64,000 nucleotides of DNA from Hericium rajendrae (Eukaryota > Basidiomycota > Agaricomycetes > Russulales > Hericiaceae), in NCBI GenBank assembly GCA_033439255.1, contig CM065887.1:1488001-1552000 (forward strand), given 5' to 3'. Below the pieces are notes generated by a model. That model did not search any database. It was given only the letters and a program-made list of their open reading frames with translations, and had not been told where the DNA came from. Below are positions 34,515 through 44,730 of the stretch, in pieces; the stretch's first letter is position 1, and the number at the start of each line of letters is the position of its first letter. The translations under genes were made by a program, and so were the position numbers.

Positions 34515-35641
34515 ATGTCTCTCTCGCTCCTGATACCCTCGCCGCCTGACAATTCCGGTTCTGTGTCTTACGAACGCGCCGTCTTCCACGCTGGCGATTC
34601 AAACACACCCGCTGCCGACTTAGTCATCGACCAAACTGAGCTTGTGCATGAAGGAGGCGAATCGGACGTCTACAAGGGCACTCTCCTCGATGGCTCGGAT
34701 GCTGGAACTCAGATCGTCTGTAGGCTCGCGTTCCTCAGAGATGCAAGGCAGCGCATGGCCAATGAAGCGCACTTTTATACTAGCAGGCTCAAAGATCTGC
34801 AGGGCGTCTGGGTGCCACGCTTTCATGGATTCTATGTCGGTAACACTAGTTTGGGACCGACCAGCTGTCTGGTGCTGTCGTACTGCGGTGTTCGCATCGA
34901 GGGTGAACTTGAAGACTTAGACGAGCCTTTCAGGTAGATCTCCCTATTTTTTGTCGTTCACATGACCTTTGTTGAGATTTTATGCAGGATGCTTCTCGTC
35001 GAGGCAGTAATCGATCTTCATAATGCAGACATCGTACATGGCAATCTACTAGAAGACATCAACATTCTTGACAACGGTGGTCGCCCCGTCATCATCGATT
35101 TCAAGGATGCCACGGAAGAGAAGTGTCAGGCCGGCCTGGTCCAGTTCGGCGCGCTCCAACCCGACGAATTCGACTTTCCGTGCGAGGAACTGCTGGACTT
35201 TTTGACAGCCTTGAACGTATGGAAACCTAGTATGTCGTTGGTTGACATGGCCCGTAATCTATTCACTGATAGGTTGACTCTGTGCATACAGGAAACTTTC
35301 TCTACATAGGATCCGTCCAACACGTTTCTATGATGAAGGATCCTCGCAAGCTGGCTGCCATCGCGCCGGACTGGTGGCCGTGGCACGCTGCCCTGCAGGA
35401 AGCGTATCGCGTCATCCTCTTGCACACGAAGGAATACTATCCGAATAAATACCGGGCATATGTCATGCGTAACGAAAGTAAGCGCGTTGATCTGCACTCT
35501 GCTGCATCCTTCTCATGTCCTCGGTTTTGCATAGAATATGTACAGGAAGGGAAGGCAGTCTGGACTATTGAGCAGCTGGAGAATGTCCGCCACTGGTATC
35601 CTCCTCCTCCTGGCCGTGTTCTGGGATGCCGTACCATATAA
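34515..35641 (+). CDS. Kinase-like protein A (probable pseudokinase)
   Basis: Exons 34515-34933, 34988-35229, 35292-35477 and 35535-35641 encode 317 residues. It has a small protein-kinase-like fold: a start reminiscent of a Gly-rich loop (EGGESDVYKGTL), an alpha-C-like NEAHFY, a hinge region SCLVLSYCGVRIEGE, then IVHGNLLEDINIL and VIIDFKDAT in place of the HRD/HGD and DFG motifs. The catalytic Asp of HGD is Asn (HGN) and no VAIK Lys is obvious (VCRLAF), so phosphotransfer is doubtful. The C-terminus (YPPPPGRVLGC) is shared with copy B at 45779. It belongs to expanded basidiomycete kinase-like families; the role is unknown. The intron positions agree in the two copies. Confidence 0.75.
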
Positions 35642-36238
35642 TGTGCGTCGGAGCACTGGCCTTTCAGCTCGTCGCTGTCGTCAATGCTCTATCGTTTGCA
35701 TCGTATCGTCTGTGCAGTATCTCGTAACGTGTCTCAATCGACTCGTGCTCCGAGTGAATTTAGAATTTAATAATGGGCGGATCTGTTACTGTCCACTGCG
35801 ATGGGACAGTTCGGTCCGCTCCCCACTTGTCAGAAGTCTTTTGCTTTTCGTTTCTAGCCACTCCCCTCACGCTTGAGCTCCAGATTCTCGACCGTGGTCG
35901 TTGAAGGGATCGAGTTTAGCGGCATATTCACGACCATCGTTATTATCAAGGTCCGCCTCATCTCGTCTCCTTCAAGGGCTTACACCGTGTCACGCAAGTC
36001 CAGCCTGCATTCGCAACACCTTCACCGTCTCCTTATCTTCGTCGTTCTGTATCTTGCCTTGCGGATAGCTCGTATATTGGATTTTACCGCCCACTGGCCC
36101 GACTTCTTTCTCTTATCGTTACAATTAAATTCAAATTTTGTTTTCTGCATTGTAGTTCTCTGCTTCGTGTATCCAATCCTCTGCCGTCGACGTTTGGTGT
36201 TCATTGTTCTTCGAGTTGAAGCAAAGCGTATCGCGTGT
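35642..36238. other. Intergenic, no gene seen
   Basis: The 3' flank of kinase-like gene A up to the first inverted arm of the transposon island. It is pyrimidine-rich in places (35930-36180), with no coding features. Confidence 0.5.
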
Positions 36239-36424
36239 CACGTGTACGGCAACCAGGGAGTCCATGGTTGGATTTTCCCGCGCGGCGCGTTGCGCCACCG
36301 CATCGCTGGCATACCTCCGGCCTCGTTCTCCTTATTCCACCCATTTATATGATTTTGTATATTCTTCTATGGTCTAGATACGTGTTTTATGTATATATGG
36401 CCAATTTCAACGATTCTTTTGGCA
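36239..36424 (+). repeat. Left 186 bp arm of an inverted repeat bounding the transposon island
   Basis: It starts CACGTGTACGGCAACC and ends GATTCTTTTGGCA. The same 186 bp occurs inverted at 44731-45656 (interrupted there by a MITE) with one visible mismatch. No target-site duplication is seen outside the arms. Confidence 0.85.
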
Positions 36425-36837
36425 TAATTTCTGACTTTTTTCACCACTCCTGCAATTCTCGTATAGCAGATTAAATACTGGGCTGACGGCTTCAAGAGCT
36501 TTATATCTAGATTTTGAGCTGGTCTAGGCTGGTGGTGTCAATGCGTAAGGAGTTGTTTCTGATGTTACAGTGAGTGTCCTTTTCCTCAGTCGGTGGTGAT
36601 GTAGCTTTAGCTTCGGTTGGCATTGATAACGGCGTTATGACACCTCATCTCGGTAGTACTGATGACTTCATGCTGATGGGGCCATCTTCCTGCTAACGCT
36701 GATCATTTATCCTTTGTCCCAGTTCCACGGAGCCCATGTGAATCTGCATGGACAGAGGCACAACCGTTATGCGAAACCAGCCCCCCGCTCGCGCACACAT
36801 GATAACTCGATGAAGCCGGCATGTCCTCGGAGAATGC
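36425..36837. other. Unassigned DNA between inverted arm and LINE fragment
   Basis: No ORF or repeat recognised. The equivalent place inside the right arm (44231-44730) is not similar. Confidence 0.4.
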
Positions 36838-37192
36838 CTTCTGCCGGCGCGCGGTCGAGACTCCCGAGCACGCCTTGCTCGAATGCAACCACCACCCGGC
36901 GTTATGTCAACTGCGTCACCAGTTCATGCTCGACGTCTCCCTCGTCCTGGGGGCCTCCCTCTACCAGTCCATCTTTGGCCTGCATGATTGTGTGTCGATC
37001 ACGTGCCGTCTTCTCCGTGAACGTCGCATTCTTGACCGCCTTGGGAAATTTGCCTTCGATGTCACCGACGTCTTCCTTGGCTGTCCCCTCTTTGTGCATC
37101 CCTCCGCGCAGCTGGCGCCTGTGGTGTGTTGCCACTCTCGCCTGTTATCCAGTTCCTCGCGCTCATTCTGTGTCTCTACAGGGCATTACCCA
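36838..37192 (+). mobile_element. 5'-truncated LINE copy 1, left part
   Basis: 355 bp matching 43591-43945 of LINE copy 2 with about three mismatches. It encodes the C-terminal zinc-knuckle part of the LINE protein (CRRAVETPEHALLECNHH). The beginning of homology is abrupt, as expected for 5' truncation during target-primed reverse transcription. The element continues at 41450-41559, on the other side of the inserted Harbinger transposon. Confidence 0.85.
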
Positions 37193-37351
37193 GGGGCTGC
37201 TCAATTCTGGGATGAGTGCTAGCCGATAGATAGAGACGTTAAGCGATAGCCGGTGAAAGCGTTCAGCCGCGTTCTCGACCTCGACGAATTGTCGATATTG
37301 CCGGCCGAGGTAAGGCCGAGGATGCATTCTGAGTTTAAAATGTTTGAATTC
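37193..37351 (+). repeat. Left terminal inverted repeat of the Harbinger element
   Basis: Starts GGGGCTGCTCAATTCTGGGA. It is identical to the reverse complement of 41291-41449. Just inside, GGGTTAGGGTTAC occurs near both ends as a subterminal repeat. Confidence 0.95.
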
Positions 37352-37468
37352 CATACTGGGTTAGGGTTACTGCTGTATGACGCGTGAACGCGCGTTATCT
37401 CATCGATCGGCGACTTCGCTCGAAACTTCGTCTTCGCTCTTGCTTCGATCTGTCCACCCTTGTTGAAC

Positions 37469-38955
37469 ATGCCCTCTTCTGATCCCAAGACAAAGGGAGA
37501 GGTGCAAGAGGTGCTGTTTCATGCAGGTTTATCTCTTATCTCACAATCTATCTTCGAGCGCTCGCAGCTGGAGTCTGAGGAGGATTTTGGTCTCCGAGAT
37601 GATGAATCTGATGATGACGAGGGGCATGACATATGTGACCGCCTCCAGCAGATGGGCATGCAGCTCATTGCAGTATCCTACCTCTATGCTGATCCAACTC
37701 GAGGACCTTATAATCAGTTTGCAAAAACACCTGAAGCCTTTCACAATGCTTTATCTTACCCAGATCGATGGTTCCGCCATACGTTCCGGTGGGTTTTGAT
37801 TTATTTTTATGATCTCATTACTAATTTTATAATGCTTTTGTAGTATAGGTCGAGCTCTATTTGAGAAGCTAGTATCACTGCTAGAGCAGAATCCAATATT
37901 TCAGTCAACTGGTCGCAAGCCTCAGCGACCTGTTCGATTTCAGCTAGGTTGTTTCTTGATACGTTACGGCAAACGAGGAGCAGACAGTCTTGCAACTGCA
38001 AAGGAGATGGGAATTGGATTTGGATCAGTATTCAATTACTGTCGACGAGTAACTCGTGCACTTCGAGAACTTGGACTTCAATATGTTACTTGGGGTGATG
38101 ATGGACGTCATGCAGAGACAACAAATTGGGTGTTTGGTCAATCTGGTCTTGCAAACTGCATTGGCATGGTGGATGGAACTCTCATTCAGCTGACTGAGGT
38201 GCCATGGGGTACTCATTTTCAGTATTTTTGTCGAAAGAAATTTCCTGCAGTAAATTTTCATTTTTGTTTTATTTTTGAAGGCTTCTAATTATTTTTTGTT
38301 AGATCAATGTGCAAGCTATTGTTGATCATCTTCTTCGCTTCATCAACTTTGAGCTTGGATGGCCTGGATCTGTTGCAGATGTCACAATCTGGAAGCAGAG
38401 CTGGGTTTGGCAGAATCGAAATATACTTTTCAAAGAAGGTGAATTTCTACTTGCAGATAAAGGTGAGCTATTTTTATTTTATATATGCTCATCTTTGACA
38501 TGAATATAGGCTATCCATCTTCACCTTATATTCTTCGCCCATATAATGAGGCTGAAGTCAGACAAGCAACACCTGAGTGCCGAGCTCGTATGCGTACTTT
38601 CAACCGAACTGTTTCATCTATGCGCACTCTTGTTGAGCAGGCCTTTGGTCATCTCAAGGCACGATTTCCATCACTCAAGACTTTTGGAACCACAGATGAT
38701 ATTCAAGACACATATCGAACTGTAGAGGCTCTCATGATCCTACACAACATCTGCATTGACAACAATGACAAGCCACAAGATATTATTGGTTTTCAAGAGG
38801 AGTATGCAGAAGTTATGATGAATGAGGGCCAAGGTGATGAAGATATAGCAGAAGAGGTAGAGGCAAATATTCCTGAGCATGAAACAGACAACTGGCTAAG
38901 GAGAGAGGGACAACGGATGCGAGATGAAATATTTAATGCAATGTTTCCTCCATAA
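37469..38955 (+). CDS. Harbinger transposase (DDE_Tnp_4 type)
   Basis: Exons 37469-37788, 37844-38249, 38303-38462 and 38510-38955 encode 443 residues; the introns are 55, 53 and 47 nt, all GT-AG. The N-terminus is acidic. A helix-turn-helix-like region (RYGKRGADSLATAKEMGIGF) precedes the catalytic core, whose three acidic residues are visible: Asp in GMVDGTLIQL, Asp in GSVADVTIWKQ and Glu in LVEQAFGHLKARFP. The RTVEALMILHNICI helix near the end is also typical. No frameshift or stop is needed, so the gene looks functional. The AT-richness and codon use differ clearly from host housekeeping genes. The ATG at 37469 is the first in frame. Confidence 0.9.
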
Positions 38956-39069
38956 CAGTATTAAGTATTAAAACTTATTTGATCAAGTTGGAATAGCAAA
39001 GAAGGACAGAAAGGATTAAAGAATGTGATCATGCAAAAAGAAAGTGAGATTTTGTAGTAAATGTTAAAG

Positions 39070-41022
39070 CTAAACTTTAAAAAAGTCTGCAACAACAGCC
39101 TGAGCCATGGCCTTGAGCTCTGCAGGAAGATTAGGATTTTCCAACATCTTGAGGGCCTCTTGTGCCTTCATCTGCTTTTCCTTGAAAGTGAACTCGCGCT
39201 CCTGAAGTGCATGGTGACGCCGCGCATCATCAGCCTGACGCTCCTCTCTTTGGCGCAGAAGTTCGTTGCGCTCCGCAGATGCCTTCATCATCTCTGTATT
39301 TGAAGTGACCAGTTGTGAAACAGAGTTACCTGTTATGCTACCACCTCTTCCCTGGAACGCAGGCTCAGGGACACCACCAATAAGAGACGTACGTGCAGCT
39401 TTCTTCTTCGTGGGTGTTGGATTAGCGAGCGGTGGCGCAGCACGCTTTTTCAGAGATCCTAAAGGTGGCTCCGGCTCGGGTTTGATCATGACATTATCTA
39501 CTACTGTACAATGAGAAGAATATTTAATGAGATATATCTACACTTACCTATCTGAACGTCATCATCATCATCATTGCTGAGATCAATGACCGATGACATG
39601 GGTGAGAGCTTCCCAGACCGATACTCGGTTGTGCGTTGCATGCCGGCATGATCGGAGAATCTACAATGTTGAGAATAGAGCAACTGATAATATAACGTGA
39701 CGAACTCACCTACTAAGGCAAAGCTCGTACCAGCCTCTCTGTTCCCAAAGCAGGACGGTAGCGGCATTAAGCGCACCAACATCCTTGCCTTGCTTGTGGG
39801 CTTTCGAAAGGCAGCTTTCGATGCGCTTGACTTCTGACTGTGCGTCGTCAGCTAACTCCTCATCGCCATCGCCTCCGCCTCCAGTGATCTCTTTGAACTG
39901 CTTGATATGGCGGTACGTGTTCCTGAGCGTGCTCCAATGACCCTTGATTGCGTCTGCCGATCGACCAGGAAGATAGGCACATAACTGATCATAATCATTC
40001 ATAGAGGCAACGTGGACACGAAGAAGTGGCACTTACCTTCTCAAATATGCCAGGAGTATTTGAGATAACCTTTTTGTAAAGGTCATCATGTGTCGGATCC
40101 AAGATCGTGTGGAGGAGAGTCGAGTCTTCATCAGCGGACCACCTACGGCGAGCCTTGCTGCCCTCATCTGACGGAGGTACTACAGCATGCGGGACAATGT
40201 TCTCCTTCGAAGGGTGTCGTCCGTTGACGCAGTCGGGAGCGGTGCGCGGTGCAGCAACGGTGGCTACATGTGGGACATGTGGGACGGGAACGGCAGGCGC
40301 AGCAGGTGGGATGGGTACACGAGCAGGTGGCAGAATGGATGTACGAACAGTGCGCGCAGGTGCAGCGGCCGGCGCAGGCATACGTGCAGCAGGCAGAACG
40401 GGCGCAGCACCAGCGAGTGGCGCACCGAGCGGCGTAGGCATACGTGCAGCGGGCAGAACGGGTGCAGCGCCAGCGAGTGGCGCACCGAGCGGCGCAGGCA
40501 TACGTGCAGCGGGCAGAACGGGCGCAGCGCCAGCGAGTGGCGCACCGAGCGGCGCAGGTGGAACGTCGTGCAGTGGGGCAGCAAGCGGCACAGCAGGCTG
40601 AAAGTTGTCATACTGGCCATATTGAAATGGTGCATCTTGCTGCAAGCCAGTGCCGAAGTGATATAGTGCATAGTCCGCCGCATTTATGCCCTCAGCATAG
40701 ATGTCCGCTTGCATATTGGGCCAGGCAGCCTCGACTCGGAATGCATTACCCTAGTAGATGAGAAAGATTTGAATGAGTATCAAACATGAATGCCACATAT
40801 TTGATACTGGCCTCGTTCACTTGCTGTATGTTCACATCATCCACAAAAGCTCGCGGGTCGCCTAGCTCTGCTAAAAGCGATGCTTCGGGGTTTCTCTGCA
40901 TCCAATTCTGCAGTGCTGGGTCTCGAAATCTGTGCTCAAAATGAGATAAGCTAATGTACAGTATTGCTAACATACCTCTCCTGACGATCCTGGAGTGGGA
41001 TTCGATACCCAGCACCCTCCAT
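39070..41022 (-). CDS. Harbinger accessory protein with SANT/Myb-like domain
   Basis: Six exons on the minus strand: 40976-41022, 40821-40929, 40037-40750, 39710-39984, 39548-39660 and 39070-39503, 563 residues. The middle has a SANT/Myb-like DNA-binding domain split by an intron (RRRWSADEDSTLLHTIL, then YLPGRSADAIKGHWSTLRNT). Before it are Pro/Ala repeats from a 60 bp minisatellite. After it come an acidic SNDDDDDVQI segment and a basic, coiled-coil C-terminus (RNELLRQREERQADDARRHH, FTFKEKQMKAQEAL). In known Harbinger elements the partner protein helps the transposase enter the nucleus and bind the ends. The gene converges on the transposase, 114 bp apart. The 40751-40820 intron uses a weak GTGAAC donor to keep the frame; that boundary is the least certain. 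Confidence 0.8.
40378..40557. repeat. 60 bp minisatellite, three units, inside the accessory gene
   Basis: The sequence repeats with an exact 60 bp period (GGCATACGTGCAGC at 40378, 40438 and 40498). Each unit encodes 20 residues of Pro/Ala-rich sequence (PLGAPLAGAAPVLPAARMP). Confidence 0.9.
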
Positions 41023-41290
41023 TGATGAGAGGGACTTGTTTCGAGTGAAGTTGTCCGTCGAGAAGAGAGGCGCAGACGCGTCGTTGTAACCCTAACCCAC
41101 TCTCGAGACGCTGGTGGACGTCTCTCTGTCTTCAATCACTCTTCCTATAGCTCAAACCTTGCCTAAATTACACGATTTTTGCGCTATCACTTAATTACGA
41201 TGGAATATATCGACTGGTACTGGTAGTTCTCCTTAGACAATTCCCGCAGCACCACTTCTCATGTTTCTTGTCGAAGTTCTCCCTGCGGCT

Positions 41291-41449
41291 GAATTCAAAC
41301 ATTTTAAACTCAGAATGCATCCTCGGCCTTACCTCGGCCGGCAATATCGACAATTCGTCGAGGTCGAGAACGCGGCTGAACGCTTTCACCGGCTATCGCT
41401 TAACGTCTCTATCTATCGGCTAGCACTCATCCCAGAATTGAGCAGCCCC
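41291..41449 (-). repeat. Right terminal inverted repeat of the Harbinger element
   Basis: The reverse complement of 37193-37351 over all 159 bp, followed by the CCA target duplication at 41450-41452. Confidence 0.95.
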
Positions 41450-41559
41450 CCAGTGATGATCTTTTACCTGGTTTTCCCACACCTGCGGTTTTGCCGACCC
41501 GGTTTTCCCAGTGTGGGTTTTTCCCCCAGGTCTGTTCCCCTTCCTTGCCTTATCGCACT
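41450..41559 (+). repeat. LINE copy 1, right part; 110 bp direct repeat of 43943-44052
   Basis: This is the continuation of LINE copy 1 after the Harbinger insertion. The 110 bp are identical to 43943-44052 in copy 2 and cover the end of the LINE frame and 3' region. The homology stops exactly where copy 2 begins (41560), so the two LINE copies abut head to tail. Confidence 0.85.
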
Positions 41560-41560
41560 G

Positions 41561-44140
41561 CGCCTGATTCGTGACTGGACCGATGCCAAGGCCCGACCCC
41601 TTCAGGTCCCCCTTGCTGCACTTCGCAAGGTCTTTGTTGGGCGTATGAACCCCTCTTGTGAGCTGCCTGCTCCCTGGAATGCAGGTATGTTGCTGCCACC
41701 ATGCGCACTGCTCTGATTTTCCCTTACCTGCCCGCTCCCAGCTACCTATCTCCGGACGCGCCACCTCTGCCGTGCCCTGCCGCCGGTCACTCGTGTCGCC
41801 GGTAATGCCGCCTCACGTCGTCTCCACCAGCTGTTCTCTGAAGACGACGTCGCCGCTGGCAAGCATCATCTGCGCCGGCACCGTGCGGACAGTGCCACCG
41901 GGTTCGATCGCACGGCCTATAGCGACCTCATGGCCGTCCCCAATGATGTCCTGTGCGACCTCTGTCGCACCTGCATCGCGAAAGGCGACGTACCGCGTGA
42001 GTGGCTGCTCACTTACATTGTTGCTATCCTTAAGCGCAGTCGCCCCGCTCGCGATCCCGAGAGTTACCGTGTCATCGGGCTGGAGAGCTGTTTCCTGAAG
42101 TTCCTCACCCTCCTCGTCGAGTTCCGCTTCCGCGCCTGGGCAGAGGAGTCTGATATGCTCCCCGCCTCGCAGAACGAGTTCCGCCGTGGCTTCCGCACCA
42201 ACAACAACGCCTTCGTCCTCCGCTGCGCTATTGATGTCGCCCGTCGCCAGTGTCGTCCCCTCTACACCGTCTTTGTCGATCTGACGAATGCTTTCCCTTC
42301 GACGGACCACCCTGCGCTCTGGCTCAAGCTCTTTGCGCTTGGTGCTGGCGGCCCCTTGTTCGACTTCATGCATGTGCTGTACAGCCGCATGCAATACGTC
42401 GTTCGTGCCGATGGCACGTTCTCCGTGCCCTTCATGTCCGGCCATGGCATTCTTGCCGGCGACTCTGCGTCACCCATGTTCTGGTTACTTTTCATGGCAG
42501 ACCTTCGCCTTCCTGACGACCCGGCAGATATCTCCCTCGATGGTGTCTATGTGTCCCATCTCGAACATGCGGACGACATCGTTCTATTCTCTACGTCGCC
42601 CGCCGCCCTACAGCGCAAGCTCAACGTGCTCGCTCTATGGTGCAGCACTAACTTCCTCGTCATCAACCTTCGCAAGTCCATTGGTATGGTTTTCGGCCGC
42701 CTACCGCCTCGCCTGCCAGTTTTATACATCAATGGCTCCGCGCTGCGCTGGACGTCCGAATACACGTATGTCGGTGTCTCCTTCTGTTCCACCAAACGCA
42801 ACATCTTTGTGCCCCACTACTCTTTTAAGGCTCGCCAGGCGAAGAGCTTGGCAAGTGCTACATTTGGGCTCGATGGCCTGATTGGCTCCCTCCCCGCGTG
42901 GCAGGGCCGTATCTTATACATGGCGTGGGTCGATCCCCACCTTACCCATGCCTGCGACATTGTGCCCGATGTCGACCCTGGCCTCCTCCGGCCCCTCGAA
43001 GCCATGCAGCACACGTATGTGCAGCGTCTGCTCGGCCTCTCGAGTCGGTCTGTCCTTGCCTTTCTCTTCACTGAAACCGGACTGGAACCCCTGCGCTACC
43101 GACGCGTACAGCTCCTCCTTTGCTTCCTGCATCACGCGCTGCTAGAACCCCCCGCCCGGCTCGTCGCCTGTGCCCTGCGCAGCTCCCTCCAGCTGGCCGC
43201 TGATGGCCATCCCAGCTGGGTGTCGGACATTCTCCATGTCCTCCACGCCCTCCCGCGCCCTGTCCAGGCCGCACTCGCGGACCTCGGTGCCGCGGATCGG
43301 CTGCCTGATGTCCTCGCCCATGTGTGCGACTCCATGCGTGCCTACTGCGCGTCTCAAGTCGACAACTCTGTGCGTGCGACCCTCCTATTGGAGCGCACTG
43401 AGATCGTGCGCCGCGGCGACCCCCCTAGCCAGCCCGCGCTTCACTTCCGTCCGTACCTCCGGATCCGGATCCCTGCCCACCGCATTGCACTCACACGCCT
43501 GCTTCTGTCTGACCACTGCCTTGCCTGCGAATCCCTCTGCCGCGCTTCTCCCCAGCAGCCTCGTCTTCTGTGCTGCTGGTGTTTATGTCGCTTCTGCCGG
43601 CGTGCGGTCGAGACTCCTGAGCACGCCTTGCTCGAATGCAACCACCACCCGGCGTTATGTCAACTGCGTCACCAGTTCATGCTCGACGTCTCCCTCGTCC
43701 TGGGGGCCTCCCTCTACCAGTCCATCTTTGGCCTGCATGATTGTGTGTCGATCACGTGCCGTCTTCTCCGTGAACGTCGCATTCTTGACCGCCTTGGGAA
43801 ATTTGCCTTCGATGTCACCGACGTCTTCCTTGGCTGTCCCCTCTTTGTGCATCCCTCCGCGCAGCTGGCGCCTGTGGTGTGTTGCCACTCTCGCCTGTTA
43901 TCCGGTTCCTCGCGCTCATTCTGTGTCTCTACAGGGCATTACCCAGTGATGATCTTTTACCTGGTTTTCCCACACCTGCGGTTTTGCCGACCCGGTTTTC
44001 CCAGTGTGGGTTTTTCCCCCAGGTCTGTTCCCCTTCCTTGCCTTATCGCACTCTACTTACTATTTGTCTCCACCTCTCTCGGTTGCGACACATCATCCTG
44101 GGTAGTGATCCAAGTAGTTACATGTCTCGAGCGTGCGTAG
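41561..44140 (+). CDS. LINE reverse transcriptase (N-terminally truncated)
   Basis: The frame is open from copy 1 into copy 2, apart from one TGA at 41714. That stop lies in a 57 nt stretch 41685-41741 with good GT-AG signals (GTATGT...CTCCCAG); removing it gives one reading frame of 840 residues. RT motifs: VFVDLTNAFPSTDH (motif A Asp), GILAGDSASPMFW (motif B) and HADDIVLFS (motif C, HADD instead of the common YADD/FADD). A C-terminal zinc-knuckle-like segment CRFCRRAVETPEHALLECNH is shared with LINE copy 1. The apurinic endonuclease expected upstream is absent. It could be expressed only from an outside promoter. The alternative reading is a simple nonsense mutation rather than an intron. 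Confidence 0.78.
43943..44052 (+). repeat. 110 bp direct repeat of 41450-41559 (LINE copy 2)
   Basis: Identical to the segment before the RT frame. It spans the C-terminal codons and is part of the LINE rather than an LTR. Confidence 0.85.
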
Positions 44141-44230
44141 CGTAGTCCTGTGCCTGTCTACGTAGTACGCGCCACCGCTATGTTCCTCATTGGGACCGCT
44201 GCGGAATAAACTTCCTTCCTTCCTTCCTGT

Positions 44231-44730
44231 GCATTTGCTTCTGCCAGCCAAAGTCAATTGTCTTGACTCGACTTTGGGGCATTACTGAATTCATCATGCG
44301 CATGGGTATTTAAGTAATGCACTGATCGACATTCCGAACCTGCTACTTTGACGCACTTCAAGTTGCAGACCTCAAGCCTCTCGCCGTTCGGTGGCACTAA
44401 ATCTCACTAAATATCCTGTACATTAAGCTCTGCTTAATCAAGCATCCATGTATAAATGCAGAAGTGATGGAGACATGTGTTGCAGTGTGCATTCGAGTGC
44501 AAGATCGGGCTGGCCAGCCGTTGGCTGGCTAGTCGACGGACATGGTGTGCATCACGGCAGGAGTTGTATGGATATTAGAATAGATGACTGGAAATATCAT
44601 AGCTTTTCCTTTATTTCTTCTCCTTACTCTAGACTCTAGATGTACCTAGACTGTACTTAACTCCCCAATTGTCGAGGGGCTGATGTCTTACTGCAGAAAA
44701 TCACGAGCAGCAGGAACAGGCCGATTTTTG
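44231..44730. other. Unassigned DNA between LINE copy 2 and right inverted arm
   Basis: No ORF or repeat recognised. Short A/T-rich and TCTAGA-rich sequence near 44580-44660. Confidence 0.4.

Larger units (their letters stand above)
37193..41449. mobile_element. PIF/Harbinger DNA transposon, apparently complete
   Basis: A 4257 bp element with 159 bp terminal inverted repeats (37193-37351 and 41291-41449) that I find identical base for base. It is flanked by the 3 bp direct repeat CCA (37190-37192 and 41450-41452). It carries an intact DDE transposase gene (37469-38955, plus) and a convergent SANT/Myb-like accessory gene (39070-41022, minus), the two-gene plan of PIF/Harbinger elements. It is inserted in LINE copy 1: removing it and one CCA restores the uninterrupted LINE sequence found at 43930-43960. 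The identical repeats and open frames indicate a recent insertion. The repeats are long for the superfamily and the target is not the usual TWA. Confidence 0.92.
41560..44230 (+). mobile_element. LINE (non-LTR retrotransposon) copy 2, 5'-truncated
   Basis: It carries a long reverse-transcriptase frame but no endonuclease domain, so the 5' part is missing. The 3' end has AATAAA at 44206 and a short TTCC tandem tail (44211-44228), a typical end for elements that finish in simple repeats rather than poly(A). I could not identify the flanking target duplication. Confidence 0.85.

Noticed and set aside
37163-37354. Protein-like frame HFKLRMHPRPYLGRQYRQF present at both ends of the Harbinger element
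   Set aside because: It lies entirely in the terminal inverted repeats, so its duplication reflects the TIR and not a gene.
40378-40557. CRISPR-like regular repeats
   Set aside because: There are no spacers; it is a 60 bp coding minisatellite in a eukaryotic genome.
41450-44052. 110 bp direct repeats flanking the RT frame as LTRs
   Set aside because: The RT is LINE-like, the repeat ends lack TG...CA and target duplication, and the repeat lies within LINE 3' sequence in both copies.
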